Positions 23,556 to 36,314 of a DNA stretch of 64,000 bases are shown piece after piece. The position numbers were made by a program, and so were the translations under genes. The stretch spans positions 259,610 to 323,609 of the forward strand of contig VTPC01091269.1 in NCBI GenBank assembly GCA_011009095.1, written 5' to 3'. The DNA comes from Ignelater luminosus. Taxonomy: Eukaryota > Arthropoda > Insecta > Coleoptera > Elateridae. How positions within the stretch are numbered: position 1 is the first letter of the stretch; every line of letters starts with the position of its first letter. The notes beneath the pieces are model-generated. The model saw nothing but the letters and a program-made list of their open reading frames with translations, searched no databases and was not told the DNA's origin.

Positions 23556-24315
23556 TTAAACGTTAAATTTTGTATTTCTCAGTTTTCTTTTGGTTTGCGC
23601 CCAATACCTCTCTATAAGGCGCAACTCAGGATAATTTGGCGGATTCATAGCTTTAGGAACAATTTCTACATAAAATTCTTTTGCACCACGACTGTAGTGG
23701 CACGAATCTAAGTCCGGCCAAAAGAAAGCAGAAACTCTATGACGGTCTAAAAAGGGTTTTAGTCTCTTTTTTAGGCATTCTTGCACATAAATTTCGGAGT
23801 TGATTGAACCAGTCGTTATAAATTCTTCACTTTTCAAGCCGCAGCTGCAGATAGCCTGCCAAATCAGGTATTTTTTGGATATTTGGTAATATTCTAGCCC
23901 TGGGATCTGACTGAAATCTGCAACGCAGTAGGTTTCGTCATCCATGACGCAGCAATCAAATTTTGTTAGAAGATTGTCATATAATTTTCTGGCTCGAGTT
24001 TTGGCAACTTTTTGCTTAGTAGAATCCCTGTTTGGAACTTTTTGTACTTTGTATGACTTTAGACCATTTTTCATTTTAATTCGATGAACTGTGCTTTTTG
24101 ATTACCAGTTACCACAGCAACAGTCCTTTCTGATATGGTTGGGTTTTTCTGAAATTGCTTAATTTTATTTTTCTCTCTTCTTGTATCAGCTTTCCTATTC
24201 GTTTCTACTGACAAACGTTTTTTATAATTACTTATTACATTTTGTACCGTCGAACGTGGGATTTTTAAATCTTAAACTTTCTCCAAAAGTAAATTATTTT
24301 CAAGTGGTTAATTGC
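23556..24315 (-). pseudogene. IS630/Tc1-mariner-type DDE transposase, dead copy
   Basis: The minus strand encodes a transposase relic. The N-terminal part (about 24315..24100) keeps a helix-turn-helix-like segment, DLKIPRSTVQNVISNYKKR, after an in-frame stop, then NPTISERTVAVVTG. A single-base frameshift near 24105 precedes the long open frame of 172 codons, which picks up at HRIKMKNGLKSYKV. The catalytic core is visible: first Asp in CVMDDETY, second Asp in FFWPDLDSCHY, and Glu in NPPNYPELRLIERYW. The second Asp and the Glu are separated by 33 residues. As I remember relatives of this WPDLASCHY group, the spacing is near 37, so a small in-frame deletion is likely. KKYLIWQAICSCG and TTGSINSEIYVQECLKKRL are also typical of the group. 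Terminal inverted repeats were not found. Confidence 0.82.
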
Positions 24316-27300
24316 TAAATTAACATTGCAATGACAGTTAAGAAGTGGCAAAATTGTTTTACAATCGAACTTCAAACAAGGCTAGTAGACCAAGACCAAG
24401 GATTATCCTTCGCTGTGACATCAGGACTGCCAGGAGAATGCTTAGGGCTCAATGCAGAATTTTTCGTTGATCTCAAAATCCTTTTGGCAAGAAATACATA
24501 CAATTCCATTTTCTCTGGGAAAGACTTTCAGCAACAAATGTTCAATTACTACGGAAAGTTGGCAATAAATTCATTTCTAGTGAAAGAAATGACAATTCTG
24601 TTGTTTAACTTACTACATCCTACAATATCCGCGACCTATTATCTGGAAAGCTAGAAATTTAATGTTCTTTAAAGCTTTGAGTCAGAAGGTCACCAGGTAA
24701 GTAAAAGAAACTTCATTACTCTAAATTATAACGTTACAATCAGCACTAGCAGCTAATTTATTTATTGAAATAGAGATTACTATGGCATACCAAGATGTCC
24801 AGTAGAAAGTTCATTATAAGAATGCACTTGTTGTAGATTATATAGAGTGCAAATGAAACTGAACAAGAAAATAAATGTCGTGTCTAGGTCAAGATATTAC
24901 TTACACCTTAAAAATCCAGGGCAGATGTAAAATCAACACCGAACAAAGAATTGGGAATTGCTTTTGACAGAATCAAGAATAAGATTAGTATTGGTTTTGG
25001 CCTTTTAAACGACCCAAAGCTTCTTCTTCGGGTATAAGTATAACTTGATTATTTCATACCGTATACATTATCTAGTAGACATCTGAAATTGAGTTTTAAA
25101 TTCATATCTTCAAACTAAGATGGCGACATCAGCGTCGCTTGTGAAAACTTGTATAAACTTTATAAGAACTTCACTATACTCAGGTAATTGTTTTTTAAAT
25201 TTAATTAACTAAAGTGGGAAGTCTACAGACTTTACCTGTGCAAACCTCAATATTTCTTAATTGTTTTTCAACACTTCTTCGAAATAGAATTTATTCCTCC
25301 ATTAATAAATCCAGCTTATATTTACTAAATTATTCGTAGAAATGCCTTTGTTGTAAAATATTCTCTAGAGACATTACGTCTTTTCGTCCTGCATGGAAGA
25401 AATGGACATTCAAGGAAAAAAGTGAAGTTTCCGTTAAAATAGGTCCCCAGTTGTCTAGTTTTCAAGGTAAATTACCTTTTGGTTACTAGGGATCATTCAA
25501 TTACGTTAGTACGTTTCAGCAGATGAGCAAGTTCTCAAGATTTCTGTTTGTTGCAATATCTTCTATATGTACATCAAAATTGTTCACAAACAACATTAAT
25601 AGCAAGTAATGGAGCATTAATTATGTAAACAAACTTTTATATTTTCTAATATTATGAAACGGGAAATGTAATAAGAAAATGTTTCCGCTTTTGTTTTAAT
25701 TAACCTAAAATATTAATTAAGTATTTCACAGCTGTGTATGGTTTCAACATCAAACAGTTTTCCTTATTTTCTGCTATCAAATTATTTAATAAATATTATT
25801 GGAGAAAACCCCATTTTGAATCATTTGAAAATGCTGTGGAATCTTAATTTATTTGTTGGAAATAGATATTGTAACAATTTTATTCGTTTTTCTTTGATCT
25901 TTTGTAAAACTATTTTTGTTTTTATATAATATTTTTATATAATACAATGGGAGAACTAAATCAAATAAGGCCAACTTGAATAGAAGTACAGTAGGTATAA
26001 AGAAAAATAAAAGTTATATTCACAAAGATTTTGCATGTATCCTTAGCAATGAAATAAAGGTCTGCGTTTAGATTTTTCGCAGATATCTAAAAATATCCAG
26101 TCAAAGAACGAACAGAGGTTTTGATATTGTTGAACATCCGCCCTCTTATTCTATATTTAGAGCATTTTCTGCAATGCATACATTATGCGAAATATTATTT
26201 TAATCTAATTAATTTCATCGAAGTTTTCCTTAAGCAAAACTTTGATAACCTTTAAAGTATGACTTTATAATTTACAGAAGTCGGGTTAGTTTAAAAACAA
26301 TAATTAAAAAAACCCATAATTAATGTCCAATAAGAAGAATAATAATGATAATAACAATAAGTGATTGGTAAATATTTGGATAGAAATACGAGTTTTATTA
26401 ATAGAATAAAAATACATTTTTGACATTGAATGCTTTTATAACCTATAAATTCTCGATTTTTAATTGTTTCTAAAACATCAGTAGCTACATTGTTTTACTT
26501 TTTAATTCAACTAATTTGAAACTACAATAAAGGTGCAACTCAAGGTTACTACTGCTGGCATCTACTAATTTCTTCGTTTTCCTTGTTTTTTTTATATTAA
26601 TTCTTGGTAGAACAAAATGACTTTAATTACAATTATAAAGGCAAAACAATCAAAATATGTTAAATAGCAAAACTAACAATTAATATGTTATAAAAGAATC
26701 AAAAGGTAAACAGGCTTCTCGAACAAACGATATTTAGCTTGAGGAAACTCTTCATTACTCATTATATTGAAGCAAATCTTGGTTTCTTCTTCTTCATTCT
26801 TAGATTTAATCTTAATTCTTGACAGCTAAACAATATATTATAATTATTAATTTTCAAAATAATTGTGGCAAATAAATAAATGTAACAATCTAAATGTCTA
26901 AATGAATTAAACAGAGACATCATTTTGTTTCCATATGTCAATTGATTAGAAAACATTTTCAAATTCGTATTCCAAGAAAGTAAAATTTTGCATAGCAACA
27001 ACAGCTGCAACTTCATGCAACTTCATGCAACTTCTAAAAATATGATTTTTCTGCAAGTGTACGGATTATTTCCATTTTAAAAAATAAATTCACTCTGTCA
27101 TCCTTTATTGCTTCTGAAAATTTCTTATTTGCTTACGAAACATAAGATATAATATACTACTAGAGAACGGTTCAAACGTAAGTCATTACATCAATAAAAT
27201 CATTATCTGACGGTTATCTGCTCGGATATTGATATCATGAAAAACCCAAGTTTCACGAAGAAGGATTCACGGAGTCTAATTACCAGGGTTGAAAATTCTT

Positions 27301-27741
27301 TTTGTATAAATTTAGCATGTTTTAAAAAATTTCATTCAGATATTCCTTTAGATCTCTTCTTTCACATATAGTATATCAAACACATAAAGTAACTCATGTT
27401 TGACACGTTTGATTAATTTGTTTATGCGACATTCTTCAAATGTATGCAAGATTGTACAAAAATATTTTGTATTATTGTATGGTTATTCGTTTTCGTCATG
27501 CTTATTAGAAAGCAAGCTTTTCGACCCTCATTTTATGACATGGGCTGTCTCCATTACTCGTTCTGACACATTTATAATATAGGGGAGTAACCCTGCTGAT
27601 GAAGTTACTATTATATTTGCTGGTGAACAATTTTTGCAAATGTCAACTACGTGCAACTTTAAACTGTGCTTTTCCTAGTTTTTGGTTCTCATGACACGAT
27701 CTAAATAGACACAACAAACCCTTCTGTTTTGGGATGTACAT
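24316..27741. other. No gene recognised
   Basis: A plus-strand frame at 24331..24654 (107 codons) begins next to the transposase relic and has a varied composition, but it shows no domain I recognise. The rest is AT-rich. A 10-bp tandem (TGCAACTTCA, nearly three units) sits at 27006..27034. Confidence 0.35.
27006..27034 (+). repeat. Short tandem repeat, 10-bp unit
   Basis: TGCAACTTCA repeated almost three times without mismatch. Confidence 0.8.
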
Positions 27742-28325
27742 ACAGTGTGTCCCTGGATCGACTTCACTAGTATAATTGATCAAAAAATTTTGAATCTCGT
27801 TTTGATGTTTTGGGATACCGGCCAGTTTGGTCTGAAAAGAATTTCAAGCACATTTTTAGTTTTTATGACAATTGAGAAAAACCCATTTTATTATTCTTGC
27901 ATTGTAACTGCATAAGAAAACTATTCTCTTTAAGTTGTCAAAAAAAATTAATGTTAGTTTCTAATAAAGTATTGTATTCAAAAAAAAAGAAAATACGTAA
28001 CAATTACTCAGTTTGAATTTTTTTCTGTAGTTACAATACAAATCAAATACTGATTTAGTCAAAATGATCTGAGATTTGTGAAACTTTGTATGTATAATTT
28101 CATATTTTGAACAATTTTCCTTAATAACATTTTGCCGTATTATTGACCGTAATGGCACTTTGCTTCAACATAAAATGGTTTTTTTCTCAATTGTCATGAC
28201 CATCTTGGATTTTAAAAACTAAAAATGTGCTTGAAATTCTTCCCAGACCAAGCAGGCCAGTATCCCAAAACATCAAAACGAGAGTTAAAAATTTTTGATC
28301 AGCAAGTCGTTAGAGTGACGCAGTT
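27742..28325. mobile_element. Long-inverted-repeat MITE, about 580 bp
   Basis: The left arm (27758..27895) and the inverted right arm (28171..28309) match along about 130 bases, through GATCAAAAA, CTCGTTTTGATGTTTTGGGA, AAGAATTTCAAGCACATTTT and ATGACAATTGAGAAAAA. The outermost 18 bases also match imperfectly (GTGTCCCTGGATCGACTT against GCGTCACTCTAACGACTT). The right arm has about 14 extra bases (AAATCCAAGATGGTC region) that the left arm lacks. The roughly 275-bp middle is AT-rich and non-coding. The structure is typical of a non-autonomous foldback or MITE-type DNA element. Confidence 0.75.
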
Positions 28326-29149
28326 TGTCAATGTTGCTGCAGTGCTTTGGGGTATTCTCCATGCAGAGGTTGTTCTGTCCACTGCCAAAGGTGCATGTAA
28401 TTGAAAAGCCTCCTCTAAAGGAAAAAGAAGTAGTCGAAAGCTAAAAGGTATGTTATGGCCAAATAGCACGCCGGATCTAATACCAGATACAGGCATCAGA
28501 CAGTTAAGTCTTGCTTATGCAATGCAAAACGTTTACAATACTAAAATCAAAACCTTTGAAAGCAATGTTGCTATTTTCTCTAGAGTCGAGACCTAGATGT
28601 GTCAGTAACTTCATTGCGGAGAAATCTCAATTCTCTTATTTCATTCTGCAATCTCTGAAAGTGGCAAGTAAATAACTTGTTTTGCGTGGAATCTCAGTTG
28701 GTATAGAAAATGCAAAAGAAACATCACTTTAAATTCTTCTACCAACAATATCAACTATAACTACGATGATGTTCATTCTTAGATTGAAACAAAGATTTGT
28801 GAAAAAACTTATAGCAACTATACTACAACCACAATAATTTACTCTGCGATTTGATGTTTAACTTCACAATAACTTTTCTCGAAAAGATTCAGTGTTTTCG
28901 CCAAAAGTTTTATGGGTAGGAAGGGCAAAACCTGAGTTAGGTCTTAGCAGGTGTCCTTCACTTAGATAAGTTGTGTGTAATAAGTAGCTGCACAATTTGA
29001 AAACCATTCTAGAAAACTAAGAGAAATATTTATTTTAAACAATGTGACATATTCTAAAACTACATTAAATTTACAAGAAAAAAACATTATTTAGACCACT
29101 TCAATTTGTCTTAACTTGCTTTTAACACCAAGCATCATTTTCTGGATAA
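28326..29149. other. No gene recognised
   Basis: A GC-richer patch follows directly after the inverted-repeat element (28310..28500) with short frames on both strands but no recognisable domain. The remainder is AT-rich. Confidence 0.35.
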
Positions 29150-29960
29150 CCTAAACGTCCATTTTTTAAACAGATTTCTTAATGCTTTTAAAGAGTTCTT
29201 CCTAGGATGTGGCATAAACTATTCGCGATAAAAGAGCCCAAAAATTTTCTATTGTCCTTTCAGCAAGTATATTAGGTGGGTTTGACGCTTTCGAAACAAA
29301 AGGTATACCATTCAATTGTTTTTTTAGCATAGTGGGGGGATGCTAAATCGGGCCAAAACAAAATTGTATCTTCCGTATAATATTTTTTATTGACTGCTGG
29401 TCATTTCGATGTTTGAATATGAAAGTTGGACGAAATAGCGCACCAGACAAGCACTTTCTTTTCATATTTAGCTTTCTGTATAAACTTAACATTATTGGGA
29501 ACATTTTCCTTATTCTCAGCATTAGACCATTAGAAAAACAAAAATACTTTTCGTCATCCATTGCAATGATTGGATTTTCAGAAAGAAACTTCCTACGCAA
29601 GATTCGGCTTTTTTTGGAATTTCCTCGAGTTTTTTTTTTCGGTATATCGAAGCGCTACTATCGTTTTGTAGTATCGTACACCGATGTTCTTTAAATTGTT
29701 GGAAATTTAGCAGCCAGTTTTCTTGTGCTTGCTCCGAGGTGGGTTTTTGCGCATGATTTTAATTTTCTTAGCTGATTCGCATTTCGCTTCTTTGGTCGCC
29801 CCGGTTTTTTACAATTTCATATTCCTATGCCGATTATTATCAAAACGTGAAAAAACACTGTAAATAGTTTTTCGGCTCACATTCTCCGTCATAAAGTGGT
29901 GTAAAGTCTCTTTTCGTATATGCTATCCAAGATAATCATATATTCTTTTTCTTCACCCAC
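29150..29960 (-). pseudogene. Second IS630/Tc1-type DDE transposase relic
   Basis: Minus-strand translation shows an N-terminal region with GRPKKRNANQLRKLKS and GASTRKLAAKFPTI (helix-turn-helix and GRPR-like hook). It is followed by a segment matching VRYYKT and RYTEKK, then the catalytic start ENPIIAMDDEKYF. Further on come LFRPTF, a degraded FWPDLAS segment (read as FCFGPI), and PFVSKASNPPNILAERTIENFWALL, which carries the third acidic residue region. Several stops and frameshifts break it. It is not the same family as the relic at 23556, although both belong to the FWPDLAS-type Tc1/mariner relatives. Ends were not found. Older than the mariners by the number of breaks. Confidence 0.72.
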
Positions 29961-30574
29961 AGCTGATACCTTCATCTCGAATATCACCGATAAACTAACT
30001 TGTAAACAATAATTTCTTTCTTATTACTTATTACACACACCTTAGTGAGTAATAGTCTTTACCTTTAACCCTAACAAAGTTTCTCTTGAGAACTATGTGG
30101 ACACTGAAGATATTTCTAAATAGAGCAAGAAAATTTGCTTTTCGCCATGGAAACATCGTTCTTGTGAAATTCGAAGAATAATCCAAATTCTCAAAACAGT
30201 GGTGAAACTCTGTCAGTTTTGGCATGGTTAGAGACGGCGAAGTCCGGCGGCGCGAATCTTCAATTCAATCCCAAGAACGCTAATAGGAGACTAAAGATCT
30301 TTCTAGAGAAAGCTAAAAGTTTCTTTCTTTACTATAGTGACAGTCTTTTTTTTAATACAGAAATTACGCATTGTTGTTTTTTTCTTATTTTGCTAATTAT
30401 ATTCCTTGTAAATGGGAATAAAGCTCTATTATCATTATTCTATTTAAATTGACACTTTATTAATTTATAGAATTTCAGGTCTTACCAAAGATACTTTTAC
30501 CCCTTCGTTAGAGATAGCTGAGGTTTTGGGTCGAGAAGGTAGATGTATTATAAAGCTAAATAATTTAAAGTTTG
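29961..30574. other. No gene recognised
   Basis: Contains a small GC-rich patch (30225..30265, GGCGAAGTCCGGCGGCGCG) that may be the end of a repeat. No coding feature recognised. Confidence 0.35.
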
Positions 30575-30804
30575 CAGGTAAGAGTGCCAAAATCTAGTAA
30601 AAAAACTCATGACAGCATTTTGATTTAAGAGACTGCAGTTTTTGCACTTGGACATAGGAGGAAGAGCAAGACGATTTTTGTTTTTTGTCAAAGATTGTAA
30701 CCTGACGAAAAATGTTGATTTTATCCTTATTAATGATCACGAAGTTTAAATTCTGGAATTTGTGTATACTATGAAATGTGGCAGCAGAGGTAGATAATAA
30801 GATT
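30575..30804. repeat. Direct repeat X (230 bp)
   Basis: Runs from CAGGTAAGAGTGCCAAAATC to AGATAATAAGATT. It is nearly identical to X' at 31737..31903 apart from a 63-bp stretch present only here. Non-coding. Confidence 0.9.
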
Positions 30805-30849
30805 CCTGAAAGCAACTACTTATTCGTACAACTAGTACTAACTAATTCC

Positions 30850-31737
30850 AGTAAAACTGTTTTTACACAAAATATACAGGGTTCTTCATATAATAGCATG
30901 TTATTTGACCAGAACAAAATAAAAATGTAATTAAAGATGCGAAAAAATCTTTATTAGGGAGTATAATAACTTCTAAATCTAAACTATTAAGAATGTACAC
31001 TAAGTTAAGGATATTACATGTATGCCCAAAACAATTTTCCAGATAAAGATAATCAGAGTGTATACAGAAACAAAATTAGTAAGATACCAATGAAAAGTGT
31101 AATATCTAACTAGCTCGTTTTGTTTAATACAAGGTATCGAGTATAGCAAGTATTCCAGCAATGCCTAATCGGCTTTGACTGTGTTAGACAAAAACGTAAA
31201 GTGTAATTAATTGAATTTTGATTAGTTTTTTATGTATGTATGTTGTTGCGTGTCAAAAATAAAAATCTTCTTAGGAAATATTTTGATTTGATAAAACTGT
31301 AGCAAAAACCATATAATAGATTATCATCTGTGGGCTATGGTAAGAAAAGACTATTCGCATATTATTTAAAAAAGAATGAATAAACATATTTAGGTCATCA
31401 ATCTCGATTCATCTTTGATTTTCATATAAAAACAAATGACGCGAATTTCATTATAATAGTCTGTGTGGTGACATTGTAGGTAAGATCTTAACCATCAAAG
31501 AATTTTTGTTAGCTTTTTTTGGCAAACTCATTCATATCAAGATCAGTTTTGCAATACATTAGAACAATTGATCTTTCATTTTCGTCCTGTATTTTTTGGC
31601 TAATTTTAATCTTGGGCATTGTTAGTTGGTCTTGATTAGAAATATGTTTTTAATGATCATTAAAATTGTAGGTTATCGTCTCGTCTTCAAATTGTTGTTT
31701 TTGGCTATAGTATTTCAATTGTGGACATTATTTAACC
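30850..31737. repeat. Dispersed repeat A (888 bp)
   Basis: Runs from AGTAAAACTGTTTTTACACA to GGACATTATTTAACC. It is nearly identical to B at 35671..36314 except for indels. A has extra segments of about 156 bp (after 31144) and 105 bp (after 31593). It contains no open frame with a known domain. No clear target duplication or terminal inverted repeat was found, so it may be an unclassified non-autonomous element or a local segmental duplication. Confidence 0.88.
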
Positions 31738-31903
31738 AGGCAAGAGTGCCAAAATCTAGTAAAAAAACTCATGACAGCATTTTGATTTAAGAGATTGTAA
31801 CCTGACGAAAAACGTTGATTTTATCCTTATTAAGATCACGAAGTTTAAATTCTGGAATTTGTGTATGCTATGAAATGTGGCAGCAGAGGTAGATAATAAG
31901 ATT
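31737..31903. repeat. Direct repeat X' (167 bp)
   Basis: Second copy of X, beginning CAGGCAAGAGTGCCAAAATC and ending AGATAATAAGATT. It lies directly against the end of repeat A, so A is framed by X and X'. Confidence 0.9.
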
Positions 31904-34900
31904 TTGTAAAGAAAGAAACCATCTCGGGCATCATTTTGCTGAAAATAAATGTGCAGTATGCACATCGCGTGGCGGTCCGTATAATAAAGTATTGGCGAAC
32001 AATCACCCAACATAAAAATAAAGTTCACATAACATGTGAACCACCAAGCCTATGCCAAAACAAATACACACCTAAAACGTTTTTGTACTGTCGCTTTCAT
32101 CTCGGTATTTTTAAGAAAGGTTTTTTAATTTTAGCTGAAATATTTTTGTACCATATTAATTTTCAGAACTAATCGTTTTTTATAGTATCTCACTTGATTC
32201 ACTACTACAATATCAATTTTTTGCTAATTTTGTGATAGAAGCAATAAATTATTTATTCCTAGTGTAACCTAAAAAAATGTAAATCCCAAAAGCATTATTT
32301 TACCCGTACCAGTGGTGACAGTATAAAATATGGTTCAATACATAATCTAAAGTAATAAATTTTAATTCTTATTCAAAATTTTACGTTTGATATACTGAAC
32401 TATCAGATAACAAAACAATAATTTTAAATTAAAACCAATTCCCGCCTTGTAACGTAATAGCAGCTAAACCAATCGATTTCAAGGCCGACTAACCGAGCAA
32501 TTCTGTTACGATTTATTAAATATGTGTACGCCGTTCAATTGTTAATTATATTTATAATACACGATATTTGGCGAATGCCGTCGGCAGTGCACTCATGTTT
32601 AAAAAGAATTTGTGAAAACTTTGTGGCTAGTGGAGTTGTGGTTGTTGCACAAATTATAATTAGTGGTCGGGTACTTTTGATACCTTATATACGCCTGTTT
32701 AGCACTTTAAGGTTTAGCAGATGTGCCTGTGAAGATCATAAAATGCCTAACTAATCCACTCGAAGCTAACTGCACTGCTTACGGCATTCGTCAAAAATTG
32801 CAAGTATTTTCTAAACAGCGGTCGTTTTGGGTTTTATGGTACTTTACTATATTGTTCCGAACAATAACAGTGTCGGTTTAAGAGTAAAAAGGCATAAATA
32901 AATAACTTGGGTGAATGGATTACATCTGTGGGTCTGTAAGAGTTATGGTAGATTATTGGACACTTGAGAAGACCTTTTAACAATAGATGTTAAAATGCCG
33001 ATGATTGAGTTAATAATCATAAAACTACAGACTAGAAAATTGTCAGTTACTCAAAATATTTTTATGAAAACAGGTATAATTATTTTAAATGTCACTTCAA
33101 GCTTCGATTTAGCTTTAGAAAATGTAAAAAGAGTAAACCGTTACGGAAATAATAAAAACTAGTTTTAAACAAAGATACATACATTATAATTGAATGATAA
33201 ACAAGGAAGGATTACTCACTAGTATTGCGAGAAACGTATCGATCATCTTGGTGAAAGTGTACCAGATCAACAGATAAACACTGAATATAGAGATATTTTA
33301 AAGCCTTCTAGAAGATTGCCGTTTATACGAGGCAAGCATTTCAAGAATGCAAATTTTGTGGATCATCTGTCCGAAGCAAAGACAAGTTGAAACAAGTTCC
33401 TTCAAAGAATGCCAAACAACAAGAATGGCTTTTGTCACACACGGTCCTTTTTATATTTTTACTAACTATAGTACGTACAATTAGTGACGGCTGTAAATTT
33501 AATAGTTTCTAATTAAAAGTCGAGGTGATTTAAAATTGTTTCTTAGGCATGAATTAATTTAAAATGTATGACGAATCACGGATTTCAAGATAGAGGCTTA
33601 GTCACCATATAAATAAATTTGTATGGATTTAACCTAATTATTATAATGTAACGGCAGCGGTTATTTGGTCACAGTGCACAAATAAATTAATACGTGACCA
33701 GGGCCGTGAGCGGTTGTTAAAACTCATTGTGTAAATCTCGTATGAATTGCGTTATTATTGTTGTATGAAGTATTTACACAAATAGATAGACAACGCGAGA
33801 AATTGCTAATATTGCGTCTGTGTGTTACATGATTGTATTATTGTACCTCTTTCTAGGAAACAAACGACCTTCTATAATATATTCACTGTTTAGATTTTAA
33901 TAACCTTGCACTTTTAGCTTTTGCACTACGTTAACAGCAAATATGTTACAATCTTTTCCGCCCTAGTTACACGCAGGAACTGAAAGTTGTATACGTGCAC
34001 ATTTATACATTGTGTTAATTGGATGAGAACAAACACTTATTAAAATTTATCTTCGTATACATTTTTCACTGACGGATAATTTCGTTCGTTTTGTATATAA
34101 AACGGTAACGTTTCACCTACAATATTAGTGTTTTCTATGAGGATATTGCACGGATACGAATACTCAGTCGCCCTCTTTGACACGTTACAAGAACTACCCT
34201 ATCTACCCGGATACGCTAGAGTACGACTCCTACACTACATTTCCTTGTTTTTCCCAATAAAATAACCCTTGTTGACTGGTTTCCTGAGTTTTGAGGCGTT
34301 TTATACATAAGTTCTTACTCATCTAAACGCCATGTTGCTCTTTTTTTACTATTTCTTATTTCTCGCCTACTTTTGAAAAATGTAACAGAAAAAATTGCAT
34401 ACGGATAAAAACAGTTGACGTTACGATAACGGCTCGCGTATAGTTGAGAAATTAAAAAGCTCATCTGCGAGTACGACAGCAAAGTTTGACTTAGCTCCAT
34501 GTGTCACGTACATTTACATGCTGCTCCTTAAATAGACACGTGATGTCATATGGTGGTTTATCAAGAGAACACTGGGGGTCTTTACAGACACTAAACTTTG
34601 TAGGCGTTAAATGTTTTCGACAACTCCGTTAGATGAAATGAATAAAACTTTTAAATTATAAATCTGCCAACTGTATTACAGTAACTTCTACACTACAAAA
34701 AACGTTAGTTGACGCAATAACAGACTAAAATTCATTCAGTCTAATCTTGTTTCTTATCACTGAATTGTTATATTTATGGAAACAATTTCGCGTTAACGTA
34801 ATTTCTCTTTAAAACTGTTTCGTCTCAATTGACTACAAAGTGAAATTCTCAAACGATTGTGGTTTATCTTTGTTGTTGAATCACGTTTATTTAGAGTTAT

Positions 34901-35670
34901 TTGTAAAGCATGGATATATCAATATTTTTTTGTTTACGTGATGCTTGTATGAAACAATTTCCATGAGAACTTAATAACTACTTTATCTGGTTTGTGTATA
35001 TGATGTTATAACGTTTCTTTGTGCGTTTAATCACGTCAAAGCTGAAAATATTTAAATCAAATCTGTTTCATTCTACTGGTATTTACATCTACAGGATTAG
35101 TCACAAATATGAATTAAACTATAATAATAATAATCCTTCACAGCAAGAGAGATAAAATATTTGCCAATTATCAAAACCAGCTCTTTTTTTAATTTTTATA
35201 GAAAACTTTTTATAAATAGCAATATGCAATTTTAAATTTTATTAGATTGCCATTAACGTATAAAAGACTAATCAATTGATTGATAACTTCAAATATTGGA
35301 TTTAATACTGAGAATTATTCATTAAAAGCATAGACCACAAGAAAAAAGTGAACCGCGATTAGGTGGCTAGTTTTCTGTTAAAAACTTTTCAATATCTTCT
35401 GATGGTGGTAGATAATTTTATTATTCATCAACGTAGTTACTCCAAATTGTTGTCGCACAGCAAAAATTTTACTTTATCATGGAAAACGTCATCAACAAGT
35501 TTTTAAATTCAGTAAAAAAATTTGTATCTTCAGATTTTCGGAAGTAAATCCAATGAATCTACAATGCATTTTTAACGTCTAAAATCGATCGTAACACACT
35601 GTATAACATACTACTACATTACACTATATGGAGGTTTTCATTCACATTTTCTTACAATCATGCAAGTAAA
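31904..35670. other. No gene recognised
   Basis: AT-rich with scattered short frames. A plus-strand frame at 32524..32754 is hydrophobic but has no family resemblance. At 33699 CAGGGCCGTGAGCGG is weakly hAT-end-like. Confidence 0.35.
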
Positions 35671-36314
35671 AGTAAAACTGTTTTTACACAAAATATACAG
35701 GGTTCTTCATATAATAGCATGTTATTTGACTAGAACAAAATAAAAATGTAATTAAAGATGCGAAAAAATCTTTATTAGAGAGTATAATAACTTCTAAATC
35801 TAAACTATTAAGAATGTACACTAAGTTAAGTATATTACATGTATGCCCAAAACAATTTGCCAGATAAAGATAATCAGAGTATATACAGAAACAAAATTAG
35901 TAAGATACCAATTTCAAATTATGTGTGAATGAAAAGTGTAATATCTAACTAGCTCGTTTTGTTTAATACAAGGTATCGAGCATAGCAAAAACCATATAAT
36001 AGATTATCATCTGTGGGCTATGGTAAGAAAAGACTATTCGCATATTATTTAAAAAAGAATGAATAAACATATTTAGGTCATCAATCTCGATTCATCTTTG
36101 ATTTTCATATAAAAACAAATGAGGCGAATTTCATTATAATCGTCTGTGTGGTGACATTGTAGGTAAGATCTTAACCATCAAAGAATTTTTGTTAGCTTTT
36201 TTGGCAAACTCATTCATATCAAGATCAGTTTTGCAATACATTGGAACAATTGATCTTTCATTTTCGTCCTGTATTTTTTGGCTCTAGTATTTCAATTGTG
36301 GACATTATTTAACC
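35671..36314. repeat. Dispersed repeat B (644 bp), copy of A
   Basis: Same ends and orientation as A, 4.8 kb away. It lacks two internal segments relative to A, each removed between short direct repeats (TAGCAA and TTTTTGGCT). It carries about 16 bp missing from A (TTCAAATTATGTGTGA). Base substitutions elsewhere are few. Confidence 0.88.

Noticed and set aside
24331-24654. 107-codon plus-strand open frame beside a transposase relic
   Set aside because: No recognisable domain; it may be a chance frame or a fragment of the element on the other strand.
30575-31903. X and X' as long terminal repeats of a retroelement
   Set aside because: No reverse transcriptase or other coding sequence between them, no TG...CA ends and no target duplication; the 888-bp repeat inside also exists alone at 35671.
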